Below, piece by piece: positions 17,731-24,569 of a stretch of DNA of 24,913 nt. Positions within the stretch are counted from its first letter, which is position 1. Every line of letters starts with the position of its first letter. The DNA comes from Betaproteobacteria bacterium (lineage in GTDB: Bacteria; Pseudomonadota; Gammaproteobacteria; Burkholderiales; SG8-39), in NCBI GenBank assembly GCA_012274205.1, contig JAAOZY010000269.1, positions 1 to 24,913 of the forward strand. Reading direction: 5' to 3'. Under the pieces are notes generated by a model, which made no database searches, was not told where the DNA came from, and saw only the letters and a program-made list of their open reading frames with translations. The translations under genes and the position numbers were made by a program.

Positions 17731-17808
17731 GTCATTCCGAGCGCAAGCGAGGAATCTGCTCTTGAATTACCCAGAAGCAGATTCCTCGGCTTTCAGCCTC
17801 GGAATGAC
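17731..17808. repeat. Dispersed palindromic repeat, family B (full copy)
   Basis: GTCATTCCGAG and GAGGAATCTGCT are mirrored by AGCAGATTCCTCG and CCTCGGAATGAC, giving a long hairpin of about 78 nt. It lies between two convergent genes (ends 17715 and 17863), where it could act as a two-way terminator. A half copy lies inside a coding region at 22023-22054. Confidence 0.8.
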
Positions 17809-17862
17809 GTTTGGTAGCGCAGTGACTCACATTTCTTGACGCAGCCGTCATGCAGCGCGCGA

Positions 17863-18543
17863 CTAGATACAGGGCTTCCAATCTTCGGCCGCCGACCAGA
17901 ACGTCAGGCCCTTGACCAGTGGCCGCTGGTCGATCACATGCGGCTGCTGCCCCGGGTCGTCGATGCGCACTTCGACGCGGTCCGCATCGACGGCAGTCAC
18001 CACGCCGCGGATCCAGTCGTGCACGGCAATGCCCACCAGCAGCGTGCGACAGACCTTGACGCCCGGTTTGGCCACCGCCGCGAGCGTTTCCGTTTTCGCG
18101 CGCGCGCGCGCGATCATGGCCGGCGTCGGCATGCCGGTGATCTGGTCGTCGGCCCAATGACCGGCGTAGCGGTCGCCGGAAGGCCATGCGTACACGCCAT
18201 AGCCGTTGCGCCGGTCGTTGTTCCAGGCACCGCTGTAGCTTTCGCCCGCTGACGCGCCATTTGGGCTCCAGATGTACTTGCCTTGACCTTCCCTGCGATC
18301 GGCCACGAAATCCCCCTGGTAGCGGTCGCCGGAGGACCAGGTCTTGATGCCCTTGCCCTGCGTGCGGCCGGCGTAAAATTTCCCGTGGTATTCGGCCGCG
18401 CCCTTCGCCTCGCCGTAGCCCTCCGCCAGCCCGTCCTTGCAGCCGCCACTGTAGGCACCGGCGATTTCCACATCCAGCACTCGGCACGCGGACTGGGCCG
18501 CCGCAGGCAGCGGGAACAGCGCCGCCAGCGCCAGGCACGCCAT
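17863..18543 (-). CDS. Secreted MORN-repeat protein
   Basis: This 226-residue protein has a signal peptide (MACLALAALFPLPAAAQS). About four to five MORN repeats follow at residues 32-140, with the pattern YxGxxxxGxxxGxG: YSGGCKDGLAEGYGE, YHGKFYAGRTQGKGI, YQGDFVADRREGQGKY, YSGAWNNDRRNGYGVY and YAGHWADDQITG. A C-terminal domain of about 80 residues with two cysteines is unassigned. MORN repeats usually mediate protein or lipid binding. The ATG 18541-18543 has GAGGG upstream, embedded at the stop of the preceding giant gene 8 nt away, so it is probably translated with that operon. The role is unknown but likely periplasmic. Confidence 0.85.
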   Translation of the reverse strand: MACLALAALFPLPAAAQSACRVLDVEIAGAYSGGCKDGLAEGYGEAKGAAEYHGKFYAGRTQGKGIKTWSSGDRYQGDFVADRREGQGKYIWSPNGASAGESYSGAWNNDRRNGYGVYAWPSGDRYAGHWADDQITGMPTPAMIARARAKTETLAAVAKPGVKVCRTLLVGIAVHDWIRGVVTAVDADRVEVRIDDPGQQPHVIDQRPLVKGLTFWSAAEDWKPCI

Positions 18544-18551
18544 CAGCGCCC

Positions 18552-21500
18552 TCAATTGAATTGCCACGCCACGTTGATGCCAGAAGGGTGGATCATCACC
18601 CGTGGTTCGCCTTTCCTCGGCGCGCGCGCGGACTCCCAGAACACCCGGCCGATGGCATAGCCGAGCACGCTGCCCGCCACCGTGTCGGACACGAAGTGAT
18701 TGCGGCTGCCGACGCGCGCGAGGTTGGTGACTGCCGCGAGGCCATAAAGCCAGGGGGCGTCGTATTCCTCCGCGAACGGCGTCGCTACCGCCCACATGAT
18801 GATCGAATGCCCGGACGGAAACCCGTCGTAGCCGGCCGTCATGGAGAACGGTTTGAAGCTGTGGCTTCCGGCCTCGACATAGGGTCGCGCGCGCCCGACG
18901 ACTGTCTTCAGCCCATACACCGCCAGGAACGCGGTGCCGCCCGCTTCAGTCGCCGCATATCCGGTGCGCGAGAGCCGCGAATCGCTGCCGTCCATTGCCG
19001 CAATACCGGCCCCGCCGATGGCGAGCCACGGAATCACGTTGTTGCCGATCTTGTTCATGCCCCTCAGCCAGCGATTAGCGGCATGGTCCTTGGCGAATTG
19101 ATCGGCGCGATTGTCAAGCAGCGAGCTCGCCAGCACGGCACCAGCGCCGAACAGGCCCATGCGCAGCCAGTTGGTGTCGGCCGCGGTGCGCGCCGCGCCG
19201 GCGAAATCGTCCTTCGCCCGCCTGAACGTGCCGGGCTCGGGCAACACCACTTCCGCCAGACTCCGCTGCTCCGCCTTGGTATCCAGATCGCTCAGCAGTG
19301 CGAGCGGGTCGGGTTCGCGCGCGGACGGATCCTGATAGTCGATCGCGACCGAATCCGCAAGCTGGCCCGCGTTGATCTCGCCGTCGAAATAACGCTCCAG
19401 CCGCTTCAGATCGGCGAAGTCGTAGGTCGCCACCGGATCGGTGCCGCGCAGCAGCGCAATGCGTATCTCGCGCATATCCAACGGTCCCAGATGCAGCGCC
19501 GTGCGCGCAGCCCGCCCCACTGCGCGGCTGGCAGGGTGCAGGCTGTCATTCGACAACGTCAACGTCAGGCGGCGGGTGCTGTCGTAGGCGACGCGGATGT
19601 TGCGGAACTGCTGCCGGTAGAGCGCTTCAGTGAGGCGGTACTCGTAGCTTTGCGCAGCGGCGGCCCATTGCTCCGTCGCCGGTTTCGGCGTCACTTGCGT
19701 ATAGGGCTCTGGCCCCTGGGGCGGCGGGGTCCAGGTCTCGCGCCGGTTCTCCGGGATCGTGTCCTCGTTCGGCGGTGGTGCCGGTTTGATGCGCAGCGCG
19801 CGATCGTCGCGCCCACGGGTGAGGTCGTACAACTGCACGCTGCGATTGAGCTTGGCGCCGCCGTCGCGCGTCAGCGGCTTCCACACGACGTTCGCACGGT
19901 TGTTGGTCGTGCGCGTGAGGAAAGCGTCGAAGGGGACGCTCAGGTACACCCCCTTGTCGAAACTGCCTTCGCCGAAAGTCGCCGACGACACATTGGTCTT
20001 GGTAAAAAATGCGCCGAACTTGACGCCGTTGTCGAACTGACGCGACAGGTCGACCGTCACGCCGAGGTCTTTCGCCAAATAGCGGCCGGCGCTCAGATTG
20101 GCCTGCACGTCATTCCAGCCGGTGTCCCAATAGAGCGTCGCATGGCCGGTGGCGACCCGATAGCCGGTCTGATCGCCCGCTTTGTTGAAGCTGAAGTCCT
20201 GCTCGAAACTGCGCTGCTGCACGTAATTCGCGTCGATACCCAGCGCGACGCGGCTCGCGAACGGCCGGTACAGCCACTCGCCGCCGACGCCGCCGAACAT
20301 CGACTCAAGATAGCCGCCGTACACGCTGTAGTACTGGTTCTCGCCGAATCGACCGACGTGGGTTGCTTGCAGGTTGGGTACGGCGAACTTTGATGTGGTG
20401 ATGTATTCACGCATGTAAGTGCGTACCCGCGGCAGACCGCTGGGTCCGGTCACGGTGAATTTATTGTAGTTGTCGATCACCCCTAACTTGACCGTGCTCT
20501 GCAGCCACGTGTCTTCGCGCAATCGCAATCTGGCGTTGGCTTCCACGCCAATTTGAAACAACAGAAATGCGTCGGGGCCTCCGAGTGTCTGCTGGTAGTG
20601 CGGTCCAAGATTCCATTCGAACATCGACTGTTTGCCTTGGTATAGGGACATCTCAGACGACAGCTTTTCCGGCGCGCGAGCTATCAGTGCGGTACGCTGT
20701 TCATGAGGCGCCAGAGCCTGCGTCTGCCGCGCTACCCACGCATCGCGATCGATCACGTGCTCGGCCACGTCCACGCCGCGCTGGCGATAAGTGAGCGTAA
20801 AGCGGTCAATATTGGCCGGCGCGTCGCGGTTTAACACCGCCGCCGCCCGGTCCGCGCGCTCACGCCAATAGATTGCCTCCGCATCGTCCAGCGTTACCCT
20901 GAGTTCACGCCCGCGCTGCTCTATCCTGCGCACATGCCAGTCGGTCTGCGCAGCGATGTCGCGGCTGGTTACCGACCAGTCGGGTGCCCGCTGTGGCCGG
21001 TTAGCCGTCACGGGGACGCGAGGCGGGTCATTGAGCTTCGGCACCGTAAGACCGTCTAACTGCGTATGCAGGGTAATTCCCAGTACGGCCGTGTTACCGC
21101 GTTCTATACCGAGAGTGACGTCCATTGCACGCCCGACTCGATAAACTGCACCGAAGTTCCAGGGTGAACTTTGGGACAGGACATTGCCAAGTCCCTCGTG
21201 CTGATAATCATTGCCGTCATACTCCAGTTTCAGAGTTAGTGGGTACCAGGGTGTCTGGTACTGAACCCCGCCGAACAACGACATTGGGCCATGGAAATAG
21301 CTCCCAAAGGCAAAATTTCCAGTTGCTGCGAGGCCAGAATTCGCATCTTTTCGCACATCGAACGAATGGCTTATTCGCGAAAGTGGATTGCGTATATTTC
21401 CTCGGCCGCCAACGTTGCCCCAGCCCAAGCCTAAGTTCCAGTCAAACACACCGGTGCGCTTGCTTGCAACCAAATATTCCCCAGAGAAAAGCCCAGTACC

Positions 21501-23021
21501 CGCGATATCGCGAAATCCGAGCGCGACTTGAGGAACATATCCAGACTCAGTCGAAAGCAGGAATTTGGCGTCCAGACTTTTGTCCTTGTAGGCCTGACTG
21601 CCGCTAAAACTAGGGTCTGGACTGTAAGCCCGATTACTCACATTGGTGTAGCGGAACCCCGTCTCCAGCCAGGGCAGGGGTTGCACCATTATGTTGCCCT
21701 GAAAATAGGGATAAATGCGGCTGAAGTTCACGGTGAGATTGCCGGCTTTCTCCATGCGCGCGCTGGGCGTCTGCAACAGCCCGACCCCGCCCCAGTCGCT
21801 AGCGGTAGTCACGAGGCTGCGCGAGCGCGAGGAAGGGTTCGGCGGTGGCAGGACTAGCGCCCCGTCCGCGTCTGCAGTATCGGCCTCGCCAGCACCCCGC
21901 CGGCTGCGCAGTCCTTGCGTGGCTCCGCCCAGTTCAGGCAGTCCGGAAGGAGCCCACGCTGCAGCTGCCCCCCGCTGCGCGTTTGTAGGAGCGGGGCCCT
22001 CTCCGCGACCAGCCCCCATACTGTCATTCCGAGCACCGCGAGGAATCTGCTTTTCCGTCAAAGGGGTGTCGCCGTCGCGATCAACGTCACCAGCCGGCCC
22101 CTGCGTAGCCAGAAACATAACAAGCTGCCGCAACAACTGCTCCGAAAACCCGCCATTCCAAGTCGGCGCCCAGATCCACGCCCCCGGCGCAGGCTCGTCC
22201 TGCGCCTCGCGGTTCCAGGCTGCGACACCAAAGCGCTGCACCCTCCCGTCCGGTTGCGCGATCCAGGCCCAATCCGGTTGTCCCGCCCAAAACCAGTCCA
22301 CGTGCCCCGAACTGGCCGGAGCGCAAGCCTGCACATAATCCATCGCCTCAGCGCCCGCAGCATGCGTCACCGCGCAACGCGCCCCGCGCGAGGTAATCAC
22401 AGTCACGGTACGCGGTCGCATGGGCAAAACCACGATATCGCCAGGCTTCAGCATCGGATCGCGCGCTGGATTTGCCTGCAGCCAGCGCGCATCCGCCACC
22501 GGCACCGGAACGCGGCCCGTAACCGGGAGCATGCGCACCCAATCGCTCAATCGCCCCAACACCTTGGGATCAGCCTTCACTTCGGGGTCGGTGCCGGAGA
22601 GGCTCTTAAGAACATTGAGCTTCAGCGTACCTTGCGCAGGAACTTCCCCCGGCACTCTCCAGCTCAGACCAAGCGGATACGCGTCCGGGTCAATTGCTTG
22701 TTCCAGCAGCCAATCGCTCAGCCGCTTCGGGGCGGCAATCGAATTCGGCGTGACAAGCGCAGCATGCCCGTGCGCCCCAGATCCAAAAGCGACCTGGCCG
22801 TACGACGCGAATGGAGCTAGCGCGAGTGCCCCAATAAAAGCTACCGCAAACTTATGCAATAGCGAAGCTCTTGTAGAAGGGGCGCCCCCGGCGCGATCAG
22901 TGCCAATTTCGGAGACCGATCGGCCTAAGGGCGAGCCTCCAACGCCCCGAAGGAAGTCCCCTTGGGGGACAATCCCAGATCTACGAATCACGAACCACGA
23001 ACCACGGACCACGATATTCAT
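18552..23021 (-). CDS. yjbH: GfcC-YjbH-PAP2 fusion protein (exopolysaccharide export, outer membrane)
   Basis: Starting at ATG 23019-23021 (TAATG overlap with the lipoprotein stop) this is 1489 residues. Signal-like helix 57-75 precedes a GfcC/YjbG-type domain (about 76-308). Next is a low-complexity linker (311-405), then a YjbH domain (about 406-1070) with SDWGGVGLLQTPSARM, YLVASKRTGVFDWNLGLGWG, VYGGYLESMFGG and WKPLTRDGGAKLNRSVQLYD, close to E. coli YjbH. A Pro-rich linker and a second small repeat domain (1125-1231) follow, then a PAP2 phosphatase (1282-1489) with KTVVGRARP, PSGH (1402-1405) and R-x5-H-x3-D (1436-1446). E. coli encodes YjbG and YjbH separately and without PAP2. TTG 22857-22859, next to the signal helix, is an alternative start giving 1435 residues. 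Confidence 0.88.
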   Translation of the reverse strand: MNIVVRGSWFVIRRSGIVPQGDFLRGVGGSPLGRSVSEIGTDRAGGAPSTRASLLHKFAVAFIGALALAPFASYGQVAFGSGAHGHAALVTPNSIAAPKRLSDWLLEQAIDPDAYPLGLSWRVPGEVPAQGTLKLNVLKSLSGTDPEVKADPKVLGRLSDWVRMLPVTGRVPVPVADARWLQANPARDPMLKPGDIVVLPMRPRTVTVITSRGARCAVTHAAGAEAMDYVQACAPASSGHVDWFWAGQPDWAWIAQPDGRVQRFGVAAWNREAQDEPAPGAWIWAPTWNGGFSEQLLRQLVMFLATQGPAGDVDRDGDTPLTEKQIPRGARNDSMGAGRGEGPAPTNAQRGAAAAWAPSGLPELGGATQGLRSRRGAGEADTADADGALVLPPPNPSSRSRSLVTTASDWGGVGLLQTPSARMEKAGNLTVNFSRIYPYFQGNIMVQPLPWLETGFRYTNVSNRAYSPDPSFSGSQAYKDKSLDAKFLLSTESGYVPQVALGFRDIAGTGLFSGEYLVASKRTGVFDWNLGLGWGNVGGRGNIRNPLSRISHSFDVRKDANSGLAATGNFAFGSYFHGPMSLFGGVQYQTPWYPLTLKLEYDGNDYQHEGLGNVLSQSSPWNFGAVYRVGRAMDVTLGIERGNTAVLGITLHTQLDGLTVPKLNDPPRVPVTANRPQRAPDWSVTSRDIAAQTDWHVRRIEQRGRELRVTLDDAEAIYWRERADRAAAVLNRDAPANIDRFTLTYRQRGVDVAEHVIDRDAWVARQTQALAPHEQRTALIARAPEKLSSEMSLYQGKQSMFEWNLGPHYQQTLGGPDAFLLFQIGVEANARLRLREDTWLQSTVKLGVIDNYNKFTVTGPSGLPRVRTYMREYITTSKFAVPNLQATHVGRFGENQYYSVYGGYLESMFGGVGGEWLYRPFASRVALGIDANYVQQRSFEQDFSFNKAGDQTGYRVATGHATLYWDTGWNDVQANLSAGRYLAKDLGVTVDLSRQFDNGVKFGAFFTKTNVSSATFGEGSFDKGVYLSVPFDAFLTRTTNNRANVVWKPLTRDGGAKLNRSVQLYDLTRGRDDRALRIKPAPPPNEDTIPENRRETWTPPPQGPEPYTQVTPKPATEQWAAAAQSYEYRLTEALYRQQFRNIRVAYDSTRRLTLTLSNDSLHPASRAVGRAARTALHLGPLDMREIRIALLRGTDPVATYDFADLKRLERYFDGEINAGQLADSVAIDYQDPSAREPDPLALLSDLDTKAEQRSLAEVVLPEPGTFRRAKDDFAGAARTAADTNWLRMGLFGAGAVLASSLLDNRADQFAKDHAANRWLRGMNKIGNNVIPWLAIGGAGIAAMDGSDSRLSRTGYAATEAGGTAFLAVYGLKTVVGRARPYVEAGSHSFKPFSMTAGYDGFPSGHSIIMWAVATPFAEEYDAPWLYGLAAVTNLARVGSRNHFVSDTVAGSVLGYAIGRVFWESARAPRKGEPRVMIHPSGINVAWQFN
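21983..22054. repeat. Family A half copy and family B half copy inside the fusion gene
   Basis: TTGTAGGAGCGGGGCCCTC (family A half, 21983-22010) is followed by GTCATTCCGAG and CGAGGAATCTGC (family B half, 22023-22054). Both are read through in frame and encode linker residues about 323-347, including EKQIPRGARNDS. Elsewhere in the window these families are intergenic. Confidence 0.75.
22871..22943. repeat. Dispersed palindromic repeat, family A (copy 3)
   Basis: Begins TTGTAGAAGGGGCGCCCCCG and ends GGGCGAGCCTCCAAC, with GACCGATCGGCC near the right half, aligning over its length with 243-316. It lies just upstream of the signal-peptide codons of the fusion gene and within the longer reading frame. 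A short palindrome GTCCCC-TTG-GGGGAC follows at 22956-22970. Confidence 0.75.
22984..23014. repeat. Heptanucleotide tandem repeat at the fusion-gene start
   Basis: Units CGAATCA, CGAACCA, CGAACCA, CGGACCA and a partial CGA stand in direct array, just inside the ATG at 23019-23021. A 7-nt unit is not a multiple of three, so a change in copy number would shift the reading frame from that ATG. Confidence 0.65.
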
Positions 23022-23764
23022 TACTTCCGCCCAAGCGCGCTCTGCACCTGCACCGGCCACCGCTGCCAGGTAAAGCACAGATCCGCAGCCAGGCACTGCT
23101 CACCATAGACCACAGTTGCCTGATCATCCTGCACTTCCACCGCATACCGTGCCGGCGGCAGCACGGCCTCAGTCCCAGCGCCGCTACCAAATACTCCCGG
23201 TAGCCACGCACTCGACCCAGATTCAACCCGCTCTTCAAACCACGTCAGCCGCTGCGGATCCAGTCCCTGCAGCGCGCTTCGTTTCGGTGCACCCACCACG
23301 CGCAGCGAAAGCTCATCCTTCACCCCAAACCGATACCCCGGCATAACATCGCGCGGGCGAGTCCAGCGAAACGCTTGATTGGTTTGAGCAGCCACGGGCC
23401 ACGATGGCAATTTCGACAATGCGACATCGCGCCATTCAGTCGTTAGCCCGACTGCCCCAAGGACACGCCCGTTCTGCAACCGCAGCACCTCGCGCTCGGC
23501 GCTATACCACACCTCAACCGGACCGTTGGGATCGCTGTCCACGTTCCCGAGCGCTAGCAGAACAACGCGGCCGCCGACAGTGACTCTGAGATAACGGAAA
23601 TTTGGATTCAGCCTCGCGCTGTCAACGCCCGGATTTCGCCCGTACGCGTGCGGCAAGGTTTGCAGGATGGCATTACCGGCCGAGGAGCAGCCAGATAGCG
23701 CAGCGACCACCAGGGGTATGGCGACCAGAGCTCGAATCTTCACGATTGTGGAAACAGGACTCAA
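23021..23764 (-). CDS. yjbF: YjbF/GfcB-like outer-membrane lipoprotein
   Basis: This 247-residue lipoprotein has a charged start (VKIR), a hydrophobic core and the lipobox ALSGC with Cys26, so it should be lipidated. The mature part resembles the YjbF/GfcB family: FRYLRVTVGGRVVLLALG, then EVWYSAEREVLRLQNGRVLG, and a second half of beta-strands ending WQRWPVQVQSALGRK. In Yjb/Gfc loci this protein works with GfcC and YjbH in polysaccharide export. The start is TTG 23762-23764 with AGGA 7 nt upstream; GTG 23741-23743 gives a neater signal peptide but has a poor ribosome site. Its stop overlaps the next ATG as TAATG. Confidence 0.8.
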   Translation of the reverse strand: MSPVSTIVKIRALVAIPLVVAALSGCSSAGNAILQTLPHAYGRNPGVDSARLNPNFRYLRVTVGGRVVLLALGNVDSDPNGPVEVWYSAEREVLRLQNGRVLGAVGLTTEWRDVALSKLPSWPVAAQTNQAFRWTRPRDVMPGYRFGVKDELSLRVVGAPKRSALQGLDPQRLTWFEERVESGSSAWLPGVFGSGAGTEAVLPPARYAVEVQDDQATVVYGEQCLAADLCFTWQRWPVQVQSALGRK

Positions 23765-23802
23765 GGCGCCATCCTAAGCCAAGCGCTCGTCGCTATGGGT
23801 CT

Positions 23803-23835
23803 CTCCCTTTGAAAAAGGGGGAACAAGGGGGATTT
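23803..23835. repeat. Dispersed repeat with a CCCTTTG/AAAAAGGGGG core
   Basis: CTCCCTTTGAAAAAGGGGGA followed by ACAAGGGGGATTT is a small palindrome plus a direct repeat of AAGGGGGA. Similar elements are widespread between genes in many bacterial genomes. It lies in the gap between the YjbE-like and YjbF-like genes. Confidence 0.55.
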
Positions 23836-23889
23836 CGCCAGGGGCTCAGGTGGAAGCCAGCAAGGTTTCCGTTCTGGAACGATAGAAAC

Positions 23890-23918
23890 AAAAAATCCCT
23901 GGCATAAAGCCAAGGATT
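23890..23918 (-). terminator. Intrinsic terminator after the YjbE-like gene
   Basis: On the minus strand AATCCTTGGC, TTTAT and GCCAGGGATT form a 10-bp stem with one G-T wobble, followed by a run of T, 25 nt after the stop. It would limit readthrough into yjbF, so the small protein may be made in excess over the export proteins. Confidence 0.75.
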
Positions 23919-23942
23919 CTTTGGGGACCGCTCGGCCAGCGA

Positions 23943-24197
23943 TTACTTTGTCGTGACCGTCGTCGTTGTCTGGTTATTGTCGTTGTTCGTAGACGCGGCC
24001 ACAGCAACCGCCGCAATTGCGGCAGCTGCGGCAATCATACCGGCCGTAATCCCCCCAACGGCCGCGCCGCCCGCAGCACCAGCGCCAGCACCGCCAGCAC
24101 CGCCGGAACCAGCAGCACCACTCTGCTGTTGTCCTTGTGCCAATGCACTACCTGCAACGAACATGGAAGCAATAAAAACAACAAGCGCTTTCTTCAT
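23943..24197 (-). CDS. YjbE/GfcA-like small secreted Ala/Gly/Thr-rich protein
   Basis: This 84-residue protein starts at ATG 24195-24197 after AGGAG. It has a signal peptide (MKKALVVFIASMFVAGSALA), a Gln/Gly/Ala-rich stretch, a hydrophobic segment from GGITAGM (48-54) to about 69, and a tail NNDNNQTTTTVTTK. E. coli YjbE and GfcA, which head the equivalent operons, have the same design: signal peptide, Ala/Gly core and Thr-rich end. Its place as first gene before the YjbF- and YjbGH-like genes supports the same role, which is not known biochemically. The tail repeats in the FecR-domain protein at 16930-17715. A terminator follows. Confidence 0.75.
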   Translation of the reverse strand: MKKALVVFIASMFVAGSALAQGQQQSGAAGSGGAGGAGAGAAGGAAVGGITAGMIAAAAAIAAVAVAASTNNDNNQTTTTVTTK

Positions 24198-24263
24198 TAT
24201 TCTCTCCTGTATTAATCTAGGCAAAAACCGAATTCTAAGGGAAATATCCGCGACGGGAGACCC

Positions 24264-24291
24264 ATTATCCACAAAAAACAGAAAGTTGCAA
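24264..24291 (-). promoter_or_regulatory. Tandem promoter P1 for the yjb-like operon
   Basis: On the minus strand TTGCAA, 16 nt and GATAAT (24264-24269) give a plausible sigma70 promoter about 70 nt before the ATG. The whole 28-nt block is one copy of a direct repeat; the other copy is at 24327-24355. Confidence 0.5.
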
Positions 24292-24326
24292 GTTTTTACG
24301 TACCGCCTGCAATCCCCTTAGGAGCG

Positions 24327-24355
24327 ATTATCCGCAGAAGATCAGAAAGTTGCAA
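24327..24355 (-). promoter_or_regulatory. Tandem promoter P2 for the yjb-like operon
   Basis: Second copy of the same block: TTGCAA, 17 nt and GATAAT, with CTTTCTG after the -35 box in both. The two copies are 63 nt apart, close to six helix turns, and could both be promoters or binding sites of one regulator. Confidence 0.45.
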
Positions 24356-24384
24356 CTGCTGTAGGCTCAACTGTCGCGAGCACG

Positions 24385-24402
24385 TGATCTGTCCGGTTGT
24401 CA
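24385..24402. other. Possible insertion-sequence end
   Basis: TGATCTGTCCGGTTGTCA matches 16 of 18 bases of the presumed IS3 left end at 24502 in the same orientation. It may be the end of an older element that holds the transposase fragment at 24462. The rest of 24198-24461 holds only the yjb-like promoters and the IS-like sequence. Confidence 0.4.
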
Positions 24403-24461
24403 TAGCCCCCCGAAGTGGGGAGGAAATGACGCCGACGCAAGTGCTATAGGAGATACGGAAG

Positions 24462-24501
24462 ATGGGATTCGAGGAAGTGTATGAGGGGTGGAGCGAAGGG
24501 T
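24462..24501 (+). pseudogene. Interrupted transposase, N-terminal stub
   Basis: ATG 24462 (with AGGAG at 24450-24454) starts MGFEEVYEGWSEG, which recalls the first residues of ISNCY-like transposases. After 13 codons the reading frame enters the presumed left end of the IS3 element. It is read on into the IS3 orfA frame only by chance. The family assignment is from memory of a short motif and is weak. Confidence 0.4.
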
Positions 24502-24569
24502 TGATCTGCCCGGTTTTCAGGACCAGCCGTACGTTGAGAGAATGGCTCCCGCAACCAAAGAGTGAGCCC

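Noticed and set aside
18561..20393. 610-residue plus-strand reading frame opposite the YjbH/PAP2 part
   Set aside because: Antisense shadow with low-complexity Arg/Ala composition; the minus strand holds clear YjbH and PAP2 motifs.
22984..23014. CRISPR-like direct repeats
   Set aside because: Units are 7 nt with no spacers; no array with unique spacers or cas gene is present anywhere in the window.
23019..23096. Upstream start of the giant fusion gene at 23096
   Set aside because: It would overlap the lipoprotein gene by 76 nt and adds residues without a signal peptide; the TAATG ATG or the internal TTG are better.
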